A stretch of DNA of 64,000 nt from an uncultured Lachnospiraceae bacterium (GCA_910584915.1 CAJUDM010000002.1:62001-126000), one strand, 5' to 3'. Shown: positions 9,456 through 19,259, counted from the first letter of the stretch. Numbers and translations are program-made. Notes: generated from the letters alone by a model not told the origin.

Positions 9456-10535
9456 TCAATCCTCAGTTTTAAAGCATTTTCTCCAATGTCCTAAATATTC
9501 CTGTGCAATTCGTTTATTACTAAATCGTTCATAATACTTTTCTTTAATCTCTGGGTACCATCTTAAAGCAGATTCTATAACAGAAATACTTTCATTGAAG
9601 TCCTCCTCGGGATGTATTAAGTATTTCGATAATTCATCTGTTAAAATTTCCCTTGGTCCGTATGGACAATCCACAGCTACAACAGGTGTATCACAGACTA
9701 AAGCTTCCACTATATTAAGCGCAAACGCTTCCTGCCTCGAACTGGAAAGCAACAGAGATGCATTTAACAGCCATCGCTTTGGATCCTTTTGAAACCCGGC
9801 AAAAAAAATATACTTTCCTAAATTTATATCTAAAACTCTTTTTCTCAAAGTTTCTTCCAGGGAACCTTTCCCTAAATATATAAGATCGTACTCTCTGTAA
9901 AAATGCCCCTTGTAAAACAACTCCAACGCCAGCAGCGGATTCTTTACTTCCTCAAGGCGTCCCATAAATAAAATATATTGTCTATTGTGCGGTGAACTTA
10001 ATTCTGTCTTTAATTTCAAATTTTCTATGTCACACGGATTATATATAGTTATTATATTCTTAATATCAATTCCATAATTATAATATAATTCATTTCGTAT
10101 TCCTTTTGAAACTGTAATTATCTTTTTCTGTTTAAGAAAATAGGTTAACTTTATCCTGTAATACCACGATCGATTTCTATCAATTAAAGCTAACGATAAA
10201 TGCATTACATAAAAAGTTTTATCTCCTGCCTTTGTCAAAGATGCTAAATATTGAGCCGGATTAAGATGCGCTGTTATCAATACATATTTTTTATTTGATA
10301 TAAACCTGTTTACTTCAGGTACCCATCTGACGATACTTAAGCGTGTTAAGATCGGCTCTTTGAGTCCGAGCGAAAATATCCGAATATAATCAGGAATATC
10401 ATAATCAACTTCTTTTTTAAAAACTGTAATAAAATCACTGTGAATATTTAATTTATAGAGCCCCTTTGCAAGATTTAAGCAAACTTTTTCTGCCCCTCCT
10501 CCATGAAGTGAGTTCAAAAAAAATAATGCTCTCAT
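9456..10535 (-). CDS. GT4 family glycosyltransferase, tandem copy A
   Basis: This 359-residue GT-B transferase opens with RALFFLNSLHGGGAEKVCLNLAK. The donor domain has ILFMGRLEEVKNPL, LIYLGKGSLEE and the E-x7-E region REAFALNIVEALVCDTP, then DCPYGPREIL. It is a close paralogue of the next upstream gene (10548-11624), lined up from first to last residue, so the pair arose by tandem duplication. A strong site GAGGAGG lies 5 nt before the ATG. The two copies have diverged, which suggests two different linkages rather than simple dosage. Confidence 0.88.
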   Translation of the reverse strand: MRALFFLNSLHGGGAEKVCLNLAKGLYKLNIHSDFITVFKKEVDYDIPDYIRIFSLGLKEPILTRLSIVRWVPEVNRFISNKKYVLITAHLNPAQYLASLTKAGDKTFYVMHLSLALIDRNRSWYYRIKLTYFLKQKKIITVSKGIRNELYYNYGIDIKNIITIYNPCDIENLKLKTELSSPHNRQYILFMGRLEEVKNPLLALELFYKGHFYREYDLIYLGKGSLEETLRKRVLDINLGKYIFFAGFQKDPKRWLLNASLLLSSSRQEAFALNIVEALVCDTPVVAVDCPYGPREILTDELSKYLIHPEEDFNESISVIESALRWYPEIKEKYYERFSNKRIAQEYLGHWRKCFKTED

Positions 10536-10547
10536 CTTAGCCTCCTC

Positions 10548-11624
10548 TTACTTTTTTATAAAATATTCCCGCCATGTATTTAAATACATTTGCACGATCA
10601 ACGAATCATCAAATTTTTTATAATATCTGTCTGTAATTTCCGGGTATGACTCCAATGCAGACGCAATAACAGAAATGCTTTTATTAAATTCCTTCTCCGG
10701 ATATATAAGATACTTTGACAATTCACCTGTTAAAATTTCATTGGGTCCGTATGGGCAGTCTGTCGATACAACCGGTACTCCGCAAATCAAAGCCTCCGCC
10801 AGAACCATAGAAAATCCTTCCTGTCTAGAGCAGGAAAGTAATAGAGATGCATTCATCAGCCATTGTTCCGGATTCTTTTGAAAACCCACTAAAAACACAT
10901 GATCCTGCATTTTATAATCAGCGATTTGTCTCTTCAGTTCATTTTTCAAAGCCCCTTTTCCCAAATAAATTAAATCATACTTTTCATACAATCTTCCCTT
11001 ATAATATAAGTGTAAGGCTAATAATGGATTTTTCTGTTCTACTATTCTGCCCATCACAAGAATATATTTCCTTGAATGCGGAGAATCATATTTCTTAGCA
11101 TTCTTTAAATCTGCGATACCGCAAGGATTATATATTGTTGTTATATTTTCGGAATAAACCCCATATTCGCAACTTAATTCATCCCTCATCCCATTTGAGA
11201 CAGTCACTATTTTCTTTTTTCCCAAAAATAATTTTAATTTGATCCGGTCTCTCAATGAACTATGCTCGTCAATTCTATGCCGGCTTTTATGCATAACATA
11301 AAGGCATCTGTTTTTAACCACTGTTAAGGACGCTAAAAAATGAGATGGCTGTAAATGCGCTGTAATCAGCACATATTTATTTTCAGAAATAAATGCATTT
11401 ACTTTAGGTACAGCCTCAGCAATTTTTATGCACTCTAACGGTTTATCCTCAATTTCCAAAGAAAATACTTTAATATATTTAGGAATATCATAATTCGGTT
11501 TTTCATCGAAAATTATAATAAAATCGCTTTTAATATTCTGTTTATAAAGCTGTTTTGCAAGATTCAGGCATACTTTCTCTGCTCCGCCCCCCGCAAAAGA
11601 ATTTAAAAAAAACAGTGCCCTCAT
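10548..11624 (-). CDS. GT4 family glycosyltransferase, tandem copy B
   Basis: This 358-residue GT-B enzyme is co-linear with its downstream neighbour: RALFFLNSFAGGGAEKVCLNL at the start, ILVMGRIVEQKNPL, LIYLGKGALK and the acidic region RQEGFSMVLAEALICGVP followed by TDCPYGPNEIL. It keeps the more usual GT4 spacing and residues in the donor-binding region, so it may be the less changed member of the pair. Only 12 bp separate the two genes. A GGTGA ribosome site lies a few bases before the ATG. Confidence 0.88.
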   Translation of the reverse strand: MRALFFLNSFAGGGAEKVCLNLAKQLYKQNIKSDFIIIFDEKPNYDIPKYIKVFSLEIEDKPLECIKIAEAVPKVNAFISENKYVLITAHLQPSHFLASLTVVKNRCLYVMHKSRHRIDEHSSLRDRIKLKLFLGKKKIVTVSNGMRDELSCEYGVYSENITTIYNPCGIADLKNAKKYDSPHSRKYILVMGRIVEQKNPLLALHLYYKGRLYEKYDLIYLGKGALKNELKRQIADYKMQDHVFLVGFQKNPEQWLMNASLLLSCSRQEGFSMVLAEALICGVPVVSTDCPYGPNEILTGELSKYLIYPEKEFNKSISVIASALESYPEITDRYYKKFDDSLIVQMYLNTWREYFIKK

Positions 11625-11686
11625 TTATTTTCACCCAATCCAGCTTGGAAATATATCATATTGGCTTAAACACGATCTCAATATAA

Positions 11687-12754
11687 CTACTTCATCCTTG
11701 TAAAATAACGCTTGAACCATTTTAAAAAATCCATAATAAAGTATTCACCTACCACACACAATAACAATATTTCAAAGCACCGCAAATTTAATAATATAAT
11801 ATAAGGATATACATGTAACGGCAACCCTGCACTCCAAAAAATAATTTTCTCTCCTCTGCATTTTTTCCTTAAAAATTGTGCTGCCTTAAAAATTGGATGT
11901 TTAAAATCAATTTCCTGGTGAATAACATTTACTATTCCCCGGAATTCCGATGCACTGATCTGACGCTCTAGTTGAAAAAGTTTTCCTGCTTTCAAATGGG
12001 CACGCAGATAATCAGCAACCGCTTTATTACCTTCATATAAATCCATATGGTACTTTTTCATTGTGGAACTACTACTAAGGCGGTTATAATAATACATCGC
12101 CAAACCGGAAAAATATACTTTATCCGCAAAAAGCATACACTCGTAAGAAATAACGCTGTCTTCGCCCCTAAACAAAAATATCTCACTGCAGTAATGATTC
12201 TCCAACAATTCTTTTGATATTATTTTATCTGCAAGAGAAGCCGAACATTTCCCTCTTTGAATTGTTCTATTTATAATACAGATCAGCTCTGGTAAAACTT
12301 CTTCTTCCAGTCTTTTCCTATTATACAGTCCTTCATCTACCTGCAGTGTCCTTCTTACCTGCCCATCCTCCTGGACTATTATATAGCAAAATACAAACAT
12401 ATCCGGTGGATCTTCTGCGTCAAGTATCTTACTTGCTTCCTCCAACAATTCTTCTGATATCCAGTCATCCCCATCAACATAATATACATACTTCCCAGAG
12501 GCCTGAAAAAGTCCGTCATTGCGCGCTACTACAACTCCTTCATTTTTTTCTTTATGTATTACCTGTACTCTCTCATCCTTATCCGCAAACTGATCACAAA
12601 TTTGCGGTGATCCGTCTGTTGAGCCGTCATCTACCAAAATCAGCTCAAACTCCGTATACGTTTGCGCCAAAATACTATTAATACATTTTTTTAAATCATG
12701 CCCATTATTATATATTGGTACAATAACAGAAAATAAAGGATTTTTACTTCTCAT
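11687..12754 (-). CDS. GT2 family glycosyltransferase, tandem copy A
   Basis: This 355-residue GT-A transferase opens MRSKNPLFSVIVPIYNNG. The donor site shows LVDDGSTDGSP and YVDGDDW, and a later FRGEDS block is typical of capsule GT2 enzymes. The C-terminal 60 residues are hydrophobic and basic and may anchor it to the membrane. It aligns end to end with the next upstream gene (12835-13905) and with a decayed tail at 14741-14885, so this gene type was triplicated here. An AAAGG site lies 4 nt before the ATG. Confidence 0.88.
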   Translation of the reverse strand: MRSKNPLFSVIVPIYNNGHDLKKCINSILAQTYTEFELILVDDGSTDGSPQICDQFADKDERVQVIHKEKNEGVVVARNDGLFQASGKYVYYVDGDDWISEELLEEASKILDAEDPPDMFVFCYIIVQEDGQVRRTLQVDEGLYNRKRLEEEVLPELICIINRTIQRGKCSASLADKIISKELLENHYCSEIFLFRGEDSVISYECMLFADKVYFSGLAMYYYNRLSSSSTMKKYHMDLYEGNKAVADYLRAHLKAGKLFQLERQISASEFRGIVNVIHQEIDFKHPIFKAAQFLRKKCRGEKIIFWSAGLPLHVYPYIILLNLRCFEILLLCVVGEYFIMDFLKWFKRYFTRMK

Positions 12755-12834
12755 TCAACCTTTCGTCCTTCTAATAAAGTTTCTACTTTTACAGGTATCA
12801 TAAACCATCTCTATTATCGCTTTTTACGATATTT

Positions 12835-13905
12835 CTATGCTGTTTTATAAATTAATTTTTTAAACATCCTATAAACATCGTTAATGCAATATTCAAATAA
12901 CATAAATAACTGTAACGTTTTAAAGCAGCTCAAATTTAACAATAATATATATAATCGTACTTTTAAAGACATTCCTTCACTTGGTCTGATATATTTATAT
13001 TCCTTATGTTTTTCCCTTAATAATCGAGCCGCCCCAAAAATAGAATGATGGAAATCAACTTCCTGATAAACAGCTTCCAAAACTCCCTGAACTTCTAATA
13101 CATTAATCTGTTGGTTAATTCGGAAATCTTGTTCCCCCCCTAAATGTTTCTGAAGGTATTCTGTCACTGCCTTATTGTTATCATACAAATCTTCCCGATA
13201 CCTTTTCAATACTGAATTATCACTAAATCGATTATAAAAATACATGTATTCATCCAAAAAATATATCTTAGCCGCAAAATACATGCATTCCCATGAACAT
13301 ACACTGTCCTCCCCTCGAAATAAAACTGTGTCTCTGCAGTAATGTTCATTTAGTAGTTCCCGGCGTATTATCTTATTACAAAGAGAAGCTGTATCTATTC
13401 CTCCTCTAATTCTTTTATCCATTCTGAAAATCATGCCCGGATATACTTCTCTCTTCAATCTTTCCTTTTCGTATATCCCCCCAGGAACCTCAATACCCCT
13501 TTTCACATACCTGCCGCTATCATAAACTTTTACATAACCAAATGCAAAAATATCCAGTGACTCATCCTTAACAAATTTTTCACTTGCCTTTTCCAGAAGC
13601 TCCTTCGCTATCCAGTCATCTCCATCAACATAATATACATATTTCCCCACAGCCTGAAAAAGTCCGTCATTGCGTGCCGCTACAACTCCCCCATTCTTTT
13701 CTTTATGTATTACCCTGACTCTCTCATCCCTGCAGGCAAACTGATCACAAATTTGCGGCGATTCGTCTGTTGAGCCGTCATCTACCAAAATCAGCTCAAA
13801 CTCCGTATATGTTTGAGTCAGAATACTATTAACACACTTTTTTAAATCGTGCCCATTATTATATATTGGTACAATAACAGAAAATAAAGGACTTTTACAT
13901 CTCAT
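12835..13905 (-). CDS. GT2 family glycosyltransferase, tandem copy B
   Basis: This GT-A transferase of about 356 residues is nearly identical at its N-terminus to the downstream copy (LFSVIVPIYNNGHDLKK, LVDDGSTDESP, YVDGDDWI, FRGEDSV) and divergent in the middle. That pattern suggests a conserved donor and a changed acceptor. I chose the ATG at 13905 because it matches the start of the paralogue; an upstream GTG at 13914 is possible. A G7 run on the coding strand (C7 at 13134-13140) lies in the LGGEQ segment and is a possible slippage site. It is the first intact gene of the minus-strand operon. Confidence 0.87.
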   Translation of the reverse strand: MRCKSPLFSVIVPIYNNGHDLKKCVNSILTQTYTEFELILVDDGSTDESPQICDQFACRDERVRVIHKEKNGGVVAARNDGLFQAVGKYVYYVDGDDWIAKELLEKASEKFVKDESLDIFAFGYVKVYDSGRYVKRGIEVPGGIYEKERLKREVYPGMIFRMDKRIRGGIDTASLCNKIIRRELLNEHYCRDTVLFRGEDSVCSWECMYFAAKIYFLDEYMYFYNRFSDNSVLKRYREDLYDNNKAVTEYLQKHLGGEQDFRINQQINVLEVQGVLEAVYQEVDFHHSIFGAARLLREKHKEYKYIRPSEGMSLKVRLYILLLNLSCFKTLQLFMLFEYCINDVYRMFKKLIYKTA

Positions 13906-13995
13906 GATTGCCACATTTCTTTCTTTTTGGAATATTATACAATTCCTTTAAATCAGCTTTTAATCAAATCATTAAAATTTCCTTTATACCTATAT

Positions 13996-14735
13996 TTATA
14001 ATCTCTTTGAATACACCACATTATTTGTATCTCCACTAACATCAACATATCCCGTCTCCACAAGCATCTTCAAATACCTCCGTACTGTAGCCGCGGACTT
14101 CTTCGTTATATTTTCAGCCTCTTTAAGTGTAATCTGTCCATTTTCTTCCATAAATGAAATAATTTCACTCAACTTATTATAATTTTTTTCGTAAAATCTG
14201 AAGCCTCCGCCTCTCCATCATGAAAACGTATCAACTCTATCTTTGTTCCGGGAATCAGCTTGTCCGGGCTTTCCCCAAACATGAGAAGACCGATATTTTT
14301 GATTGCTATCCCCCCATCTTTTTCTTCCGCCACATCCTCGGATATCAGTAAATCTTCTAGCGGCCGTACATTCAGTTCTTCTATCAGAGAACTGTTACTC
14401 TCCCTAATAAAATCTTCCAGATAACCTCTTCGTATATGTTCCATTGTCATACGGCTGTTAATACGATCCACAAGTGGAACCGATGCAAATTTCTCAAAGA
14501 GCTCCGCAAGTTCACCCTGTTTTGCCTCCGTCGTAAGCGACACTGGACGAATCCAGTACTTCATTGTACGATTCAGTTCTTTTCCGGACTCTTTTTTAGA
14601 ATATACATCTATCGGCGCCTGATAAGGGCCGGCATCCCCCGCAGCACATTCAGGTAAACTAAATTTGCCCCCTTATATTCCACTACATCAATCTTGGGAA
14701 TATACCACCAAAATATCAAAACATCGCATGTTTAA
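13996..14735 (-). pseudogene. decayed AlbA/Schlafen-type ATP-binding regulator
   Basis: Several pieces of one gene lie in order on the minus strand. The first contains KIDVVEYKGANLVYLNVL in shifted frames. Next comes a 131-codon open piece (14169-14564) with MEHIRRGYLEDFIRE, NIGLLMFGESPDKLIPG and IELIRFHDGE. A winged-helix tail is in another frame (GQITLKEAENI, VRRYLKMLVETGYV) and stops at 13996. The family is the AlbA_2 (Schlafen-like) putative regulators that also carry a GHKL-type ATP-binding domain. The N-terminal AlbA domain and most of the ATP-binding part are missing and the pieces are out of frame. An intact relative lies at 48245-49717. Confidence 0.75.
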
Positions 14736-14740
14736 CAAAA

Positions 14741-14885
14741 CTATACATGGCTGTGCCCTTAATGGCAACCCTTTACCCAAACAAATTTTTTCTTCTTTGC
14801 ATTTTTTCTCAAAAACCGTACCGATTTAAAAAAGGGCGTTAAAAACCCATCTCCTGTCTGACACTCCTTGCAATTGGCTGCCACA
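14741..14885 (-). pseudogene. remnant C-terminus of a third GT2 glycosyltransferase copy
   Basis: Read on the minus strand with two frameshifts, this stretch gives VRQEMGF, then PFFKSVRFLRKNAKKKKF and GLPLRAQPCI. This matches the C-terminal HQEIDFKHPIFKAAQFLRKK...GLPLHVYPYI block of the GT2 gene at 11687-12754. Only about the last 50 codons remain, directly next to the decayed AlbA-type gene. It shows that the GT2 array once had at least three members. Confidence 0.7.
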
Positions 14886-15212
14886 TCTTTTTGTGCATTA
14901 TCCAGACATAATATAATTATATTATAATGAATATTTACCTTATGTTCAATAAGATTTCCGGGACAAAATAAACTTATTTATTTTACTATCAAGATGCTTT
15001 TTAATCATAGATTATATTTTGAAATTCGTCCCGTAAATACTTATGGAATATTATCCATACAAAAATGTCAATATTGTTCTTTTGTACAACTCATGCTAAA
15101 ATCACAATTAGAAAACCACGTAAGCCTGCCCCCAATTATATATTACAAATTTCCATAGAAATTTTAATAACTGCACAATAATTATTTTAGTTCAATATAA
15201 AAAACGGATAAT
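14886..15212. other. AT-rich divergent intergenic region
   Basis: This stretch separates the minus-strand glycan operon, with its decayed upstream genes, from the plus-strand block. I see no coding frame in it. The only structure I can support is a promoter-like pair at 15074-15102 facing right. Confidence 0.5.
15074..15102 (+). promoter_or_regulatory. candidate sigma-A promoter of the plus-strand glycan block
   Basis: TTGTTC (15074-15079) and TAAAAT (15097-15102) are separated by 17 bp. It lies about 110 bp upstream of the first plus-strand gene and faces it. The match is moderate (4/6 and 5/6) in an AT-rich region, so chance is a real alternative. Confidence 0.4.
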
Positions 15213-15869
15213 ATGGAATATTTTAAAAATAAAAGAAAAGAATTGTTAATTATCTATTGTATTATTTCTTTCACATCATATATAGTCTGGGGTATTTGGG
15301 GAGAAAAGTACCTGTATTTAGATGGGGCAAACTATTTTCTTTCTGCGGCATCAGAAGGCCATTTTATGGTATACCCTCTTGGACGAAAAACAAGCAATAT
15401 TCTGGTCCAGCTTTTTATGATCAGCGCATGCAAAGCGGGATGTACTTCTCTACCTGCCATGGGTATATTATTTGGTTTGGGATTAACTCTATGGCCAGTA
15501 ATTTTTTACAGTCTGGCTATTTTTATATGTTTAAAGCATAAAAAACAGGATTATGCCGAATTAGTATTCATATTTGCCTCTGTTTCAATGGTCTTCATCG
15601 GATTTTATCTACAAATTGAATCCATACTTGGTACCTCTGTTTACATACTGGAATTAGTATTATATTTACTACATAACCATAAAGAAAAAGCCTATATAAA
15701 TATTGAATCTTGTTTAATATGTATTTCATTTTTACTGACAATACATCTGAATGAATATTTTAGCTTTTGGGGATGGATATTGGCATTTGCAATACTTTAC
15801 AGAATTTGGTTTGCTCAAAATAAATTACCACTTACCTATGGGAAATCAAAATATAGAATACTACAATAA
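15213..15869 (+). CDS. hypothetical membrane protein, possibly truncated
   Basis: This 218-residue protein has about six hydrophobic segments and a positively charged start (MEYFKNKRKELL). I recognise no family. The early loop GEKYLYLDGANYFLSAASEG resembles the first outer loop of GT-C-type membrane proteins, which are usually 450-600 residues long, so this may be the N-terminal half of a broken gene. In another frame a tail of about 35 codons continues to 15945 (NIEYYNKKDIHEC, YNIEFDYDAF), consistent with a frameshift near 15830-15870. Its ribosome site is weak. It heads the plus-strand block. Confidence 0.5.
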   Translation: MEYFKNKRKELLIIYCIISFTSYIVWGIWGEKYLYLDGANYFLSAASEGHFMVYPLGRKTSNILVQLFMISACKAGCTSLPAMGILFGLGLTLWPVIFYSLAIFICLKHKKQDYAELVFIFASVSMVFIGFYLQIESILGTSVYILELVLYLLHNHKEKAYINIESCLICISFLLTIHLNEYFSFWGWILAFAILYRIWFAQNKLPLTYGKSKYRILQ

Positions 15870-16032
15870 AAAAGATATTCATGAATGTAAGTCGTTGAGC
15901 AGATATAATATAGAATTTGATTATGATGCTTTTAATGAAACCTAACTGCTATTACTTTTGGCGGTTACAGCATTGCCGGAAACTAATTGTGGACATAGAT
16001 AAATACTTATTTAGCCCTGGAGAATGATCTAA

Positions 16033-17271
16033 ATGCATAAAAAATTAAAAAATTATTTTTTATTTATTTTCACCGCATTGTTAGCACTATTCATATTTAT
16101 ACCCCCCCAAGAAAAATCTTATAACACAGATTTTTCCACCATAGCATCTGCCGATTCCTCTGAAGAAGAAATGCGCGGCATCTGGGTAGCCAGCATTGTA
16201 AATCTGGACTACCCTGTTTCTCCGACCACATCCCCGGAAGAATTGCGTTCCCAGGCTGATGAAATTCTGGAAAATGTAGAAGCCTGGGGCTTCAACACAG
16301 TCTTTTTACAGGTGCGCCCCTGTTCTGACGCACTGTATGTCTCAAATATCTATCCCTGGAGTTCTTATCTGACCGGTGAGCAGGGAACACCTCCTGGTAC
16401 CGGTTTTGACCCGTTAAATTACTGGATCGAAGAATCACACAGGCGCGGCATCGAACTTCATGCGTGGATCAATCCGTTTCGCATTACCCACAGCGCGTCT
16501 GAATGGGACAATCTTGCCGACAATTCTCCCGCCAGGCTGCATCCCGAATGGACTGTTCAATTTAACGACAATTTCTATTTTGATCCCGCAATTCCACAGG
16601 TCCGCCAAATGGTCATCGACGGTGCGATCGAACTGGTAGAAAACTATGATTTAGATGGAATCCATATGGATGATCATTTCTATCCCGACAGCAACTTTGA
16701 TGATGCATCCTCCTACGAAATTTACGGTCAGTCCTTTTCTGATCCCGGCGACTGGCGCCGCAACAATATCAATCTGTTAGTTCAAAGTATGAGTGTTGCC
16801 CTGCATAATTCCAACCCTGACATCAAATTTGGCATCGCCCCGTCAGGCGTCTGGGCATGCGAAACCCAAAATCCTGCCGGAAGCAATACTGTTAATACCC
16901 TTTCTTCCTACTATGACCTGTACGCGGACACGAAATACTGGGTGGAGGAAGGCTGGCTGGATTATATTGCCCCGCAACTGTATTGGGAGATTGGGAATGA
17001 ACGCGCCGATTTTGCCGTTTTGCTGGACTGGTGGGCAGATGTTGTCGCCGCATCGGAACACAGTACAAAATTATACATAGGTTTAGCTGACAGCAATACT
17101 TCAGAGGCAATATCTCCCGATGACCCATGGTATGACGGTGCTGAAATTGAAAGACAATTGAATGCCTGCCATGCTTCTTTGCCGGTTTCAGGTACGATCC
17201 ACTTCCGTTATCATTTTATTGCAGAAGACGAGAATTTACAGGAAATTATCTGTCACGCCTACCAGGACTGA
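16033..17271 (+). CDS. GHL10 (DUF187) family glycoside hydrolase-like protein, exported
   Basis: This 412-residue protein starts with a signal-anchor-like segment (KNYFLFIFTALLALFIFIPP). A TIM-barrel domain of the glycosyl hydrolase-like 10 family (formerly DUF187) follows, opening EEMRGIWVASIVNLDYP with FNTVFLQVRP, ELHAWINPFRIT, LDGIHMDDHFYP and DYIAPQLYWE. Members are extracellular and probably cut or trim glycans, but substrates are mostly unknown. The context suggests turnover of the polysaccharide made nearby. A C7 run (16102-16108) lies in the signal segment. No sortase motif is seen. The ATG follows GGAGA by about 10 nt. Confidence 0.87.
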   Translation: MHKKLKNYFLFIFTALLALFIFIPPQEKSYNTDFSTIASADSSEEEMRGIWVASIVNLDYPVSPTTSPEELRSQADEILENVEAWGFNTVFLQVRPCSDALYVSNIYPWSSYLTGEQGTPPGTGFDPLNYWIEESHRRGIELHAWINPFRITHSASEWDNLADNSPARLHPEWTVQFNDNFYFDPAIPQVRQMVIDGAIELVENYDLDGIHMDDHFYPDSNFDDASSYEIYGQSFSDPGDWRRNNINLLVQSMSVALHNSNPDIKFGIAPSGVWACETQNPAGSNTVNTLSSYYDLYADTKYWVEEGWLDYIAPQLYWEIGNERADFAVLLDWWADVVAASEHSTKLYIGLADSNTSEAISPDDPWYDGAEIERQLNACHASLPVSGTIHFRYHFIAEDENLQEIICHAYQD

Positions 17272-17332
17272 TCGCCAATATTATTTTATTCTTATAAAAC
17301 TTTAATCTCAATCAAAACAGGAGGGACATTTT

Positions 17333-19259
17333 ATGATCAGAATCGGAAAAACTTATCTCACACGCGAAACCGGAGCTACCCGTATATGCGCAGATATCAC
17401 AAACGGGGCTGACAGTTTCACATTATGGTTTTCACTGGACAGTTCACAGGAGGCTTATCTCTGTCCGGACCGCGCAGATGCCTTTATCATAGCACTTCTC
17501 CCAACCGCAATGCGGAATCATCTTGATATTATCTGTGATGGCGTAATATCCGAGCAATTGTATCATCAGTTAAGTTCTTATCTTATCCCGGCACTGGCTT
17601 CCGTGAAAGCTTCTTTTCGCCAAGTACAGATAACTGCATCTGTAACATCTGATATTTGCACCTGCTCCGATGCTGTTGGTATGGATGTTTCATGCGCAAT
17701 TACCCCCCCCGGGAATGGAAGGATATATCAACAGCCACGAATATCCTCTTACTCATATTGCAGTGTTCCACTCCGGTGTTTTTAAAAGCAGAAATGCTTT
17801 TCTGGAAAGCTGTGAAAAAGCCTGTTGTTTTGCTGAAAACTACAATTTACAGACCGTTTTTTTAGATACTAATCTCGATACTGCTCTATCCGAAAATTTT
17901 TTGAGTGTTCGTTCCTTTCGACATATCGCGTGCGCTCTCGCCCTGCAGGGACTATTTTCAACATTTCTGTTTACATCCTCCCACAGTGCTTCAGATTTCA
18001 GGCTGGACATGGCAGACAGCTCCTGTTATGGCCTCCTTACGGTAAACTGTGTATCTACGGAAACCCTCTCTTTCCATCTATCCGGTCCTGAGACAACTCT
18101 GTCTTTTGATCAGGATCCCCCTGCCCCCAAATCTTCCAAACAACCTATAATCATATCAAAACCCTATATTGAGCACCGAACCGATGGCTCTTATCTGAAC
18201 GCACAGGTTGAGTTAAATGGCAAAAAGCAATTAATGTGGCTCTCCGTCAAAAAAGAATACGGCTGTTATCTGGTCGATGACCGTGCCGATTCTTTTGTTG
18301 CCGCGCTTCTTCCCACTGCCCTGCGCCACGATATGGATATCATATGCGAGGCTCCTTTGACCCGGAGCCTGCTGTATCGGCTCAACACTTATTTTATTCC
18401 TGTATTATCGGCAAATATGAGTGCATATCACCACATCAGAGTTCACGCACAGCCTGCGGATTCCGCCTTAGAGTGTGAAGGCGCTGTCGGAACCGGATGG
18501 ACCGGCGGAGTGGACAGCATGTTTACTTACCACGAAAATCTTCAGTTTACGCCCGGATACAGGCTGACCCATCTTCTGATCACAAGCAATGGCGCTATCG
18601 AAGGCGATAAAGCTTCGGAAACGCTCAGAAAAATGGTAGAAAAAACCGAAAAAGGCTTTGCCGCGGAAATGGGTCTGAAGGTTATCGGTGTAGACACCAA
18701 TTTCCGCGAAATTTTAGATGAAACTTTCTTCAGCGCAGTCCGCTTCCGGCATGCGTCTGTTATTTTAGCGCTGCAGAAACTGTTCCGTGCATTTTTCATA
18801 TCTTCCAATGCGGCATCTTTCAATATTGCCCTCGATTCCAACGTCGATTACAGTTATGAATTTCTGACTTTAAATTACCTCAGTACAGATACCACCAGAC
18901 TCTATTCTTCTGGCGGAGCCTGCACCCGGATTCAAAAGTTAAAAAAATTGTCCGACTTTCAGCCCGCCCATAAATATCTCCATCCATGCATTTACGCACT
19001 TCGGGATAATTGCGGGAAATGCGGGAAATGTCTTTGCACCATAACCGGACTGTATTCGCTCGGAACGTTAGAGAATTTTTCAAAAGTATTCGATCTGACT
19101 GAATTTGAGAAAAACAAAAATGAATATCTGTCAATCGTAGTAAAAAATAAAAAATGCGATGATTACAGATGTTATAAAAATATTTATAGATTATTAAAAA
19201 AGCGGAGAATCAATTTGCTGCCTGCGCATCTGACTGCCATGATAAAGCGAAAATCCTGA
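17333..19259 (+). CDS. PP-loop-like protein with two internal repeats, split by a C8 frameshift
   Basis: Two open frames (17333-17785 and 17670-19259) join into one protein of about 641 residues if the C8 tract at 17703-17710 loses one base. Two related units of about 270-320 residues follow each other. Matching blocks are DRADAFIIALLPTAMRNHLDIIC / DRADSFVAALLPTALRHDMDIIC, then FRHIACALALQGLF / FRHASVILALQKLF and LTVNCVSTET / LTLNYLSTDT. Only the second unit has a PP-loop-like ATP-pyrophosphatase motif, GTGWTGGVDSMF, and a C-terminal CGKCGKC cluster. The first unit has lost the motif. Related PP-loop proteins modify amino sugars or carboxylates in glycan loci, but the substrate here is unknown. 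A GGAGGG site precedes the ATG at 17333. Confidence 0.7.
17703..17710 (+). repeat. C8 homopolymer causing a +1 frameshift (candidate phase-variation switch)
   Basis: Eight C residues lie exactly where the reading frame of the two-repeat protein breaks. With seven Cs the frames fuse as ...AITPPGMEGYINSH..., and the fused product continues co-linear with the second repeat. Such tracts slip during replication in phase-variable surface genes, but sequencing or assembly error is equally possible. Confidence 0.6.

Noticed and set aside
13934..13939. TATAAT on the minus strand upstream of the GT2-GT4 operon
   Set aside because: The -10 box is perfect, but no acceptable -35 box is found at 16-18 bp in this AT-rich stretch, so I do not call a promoter.
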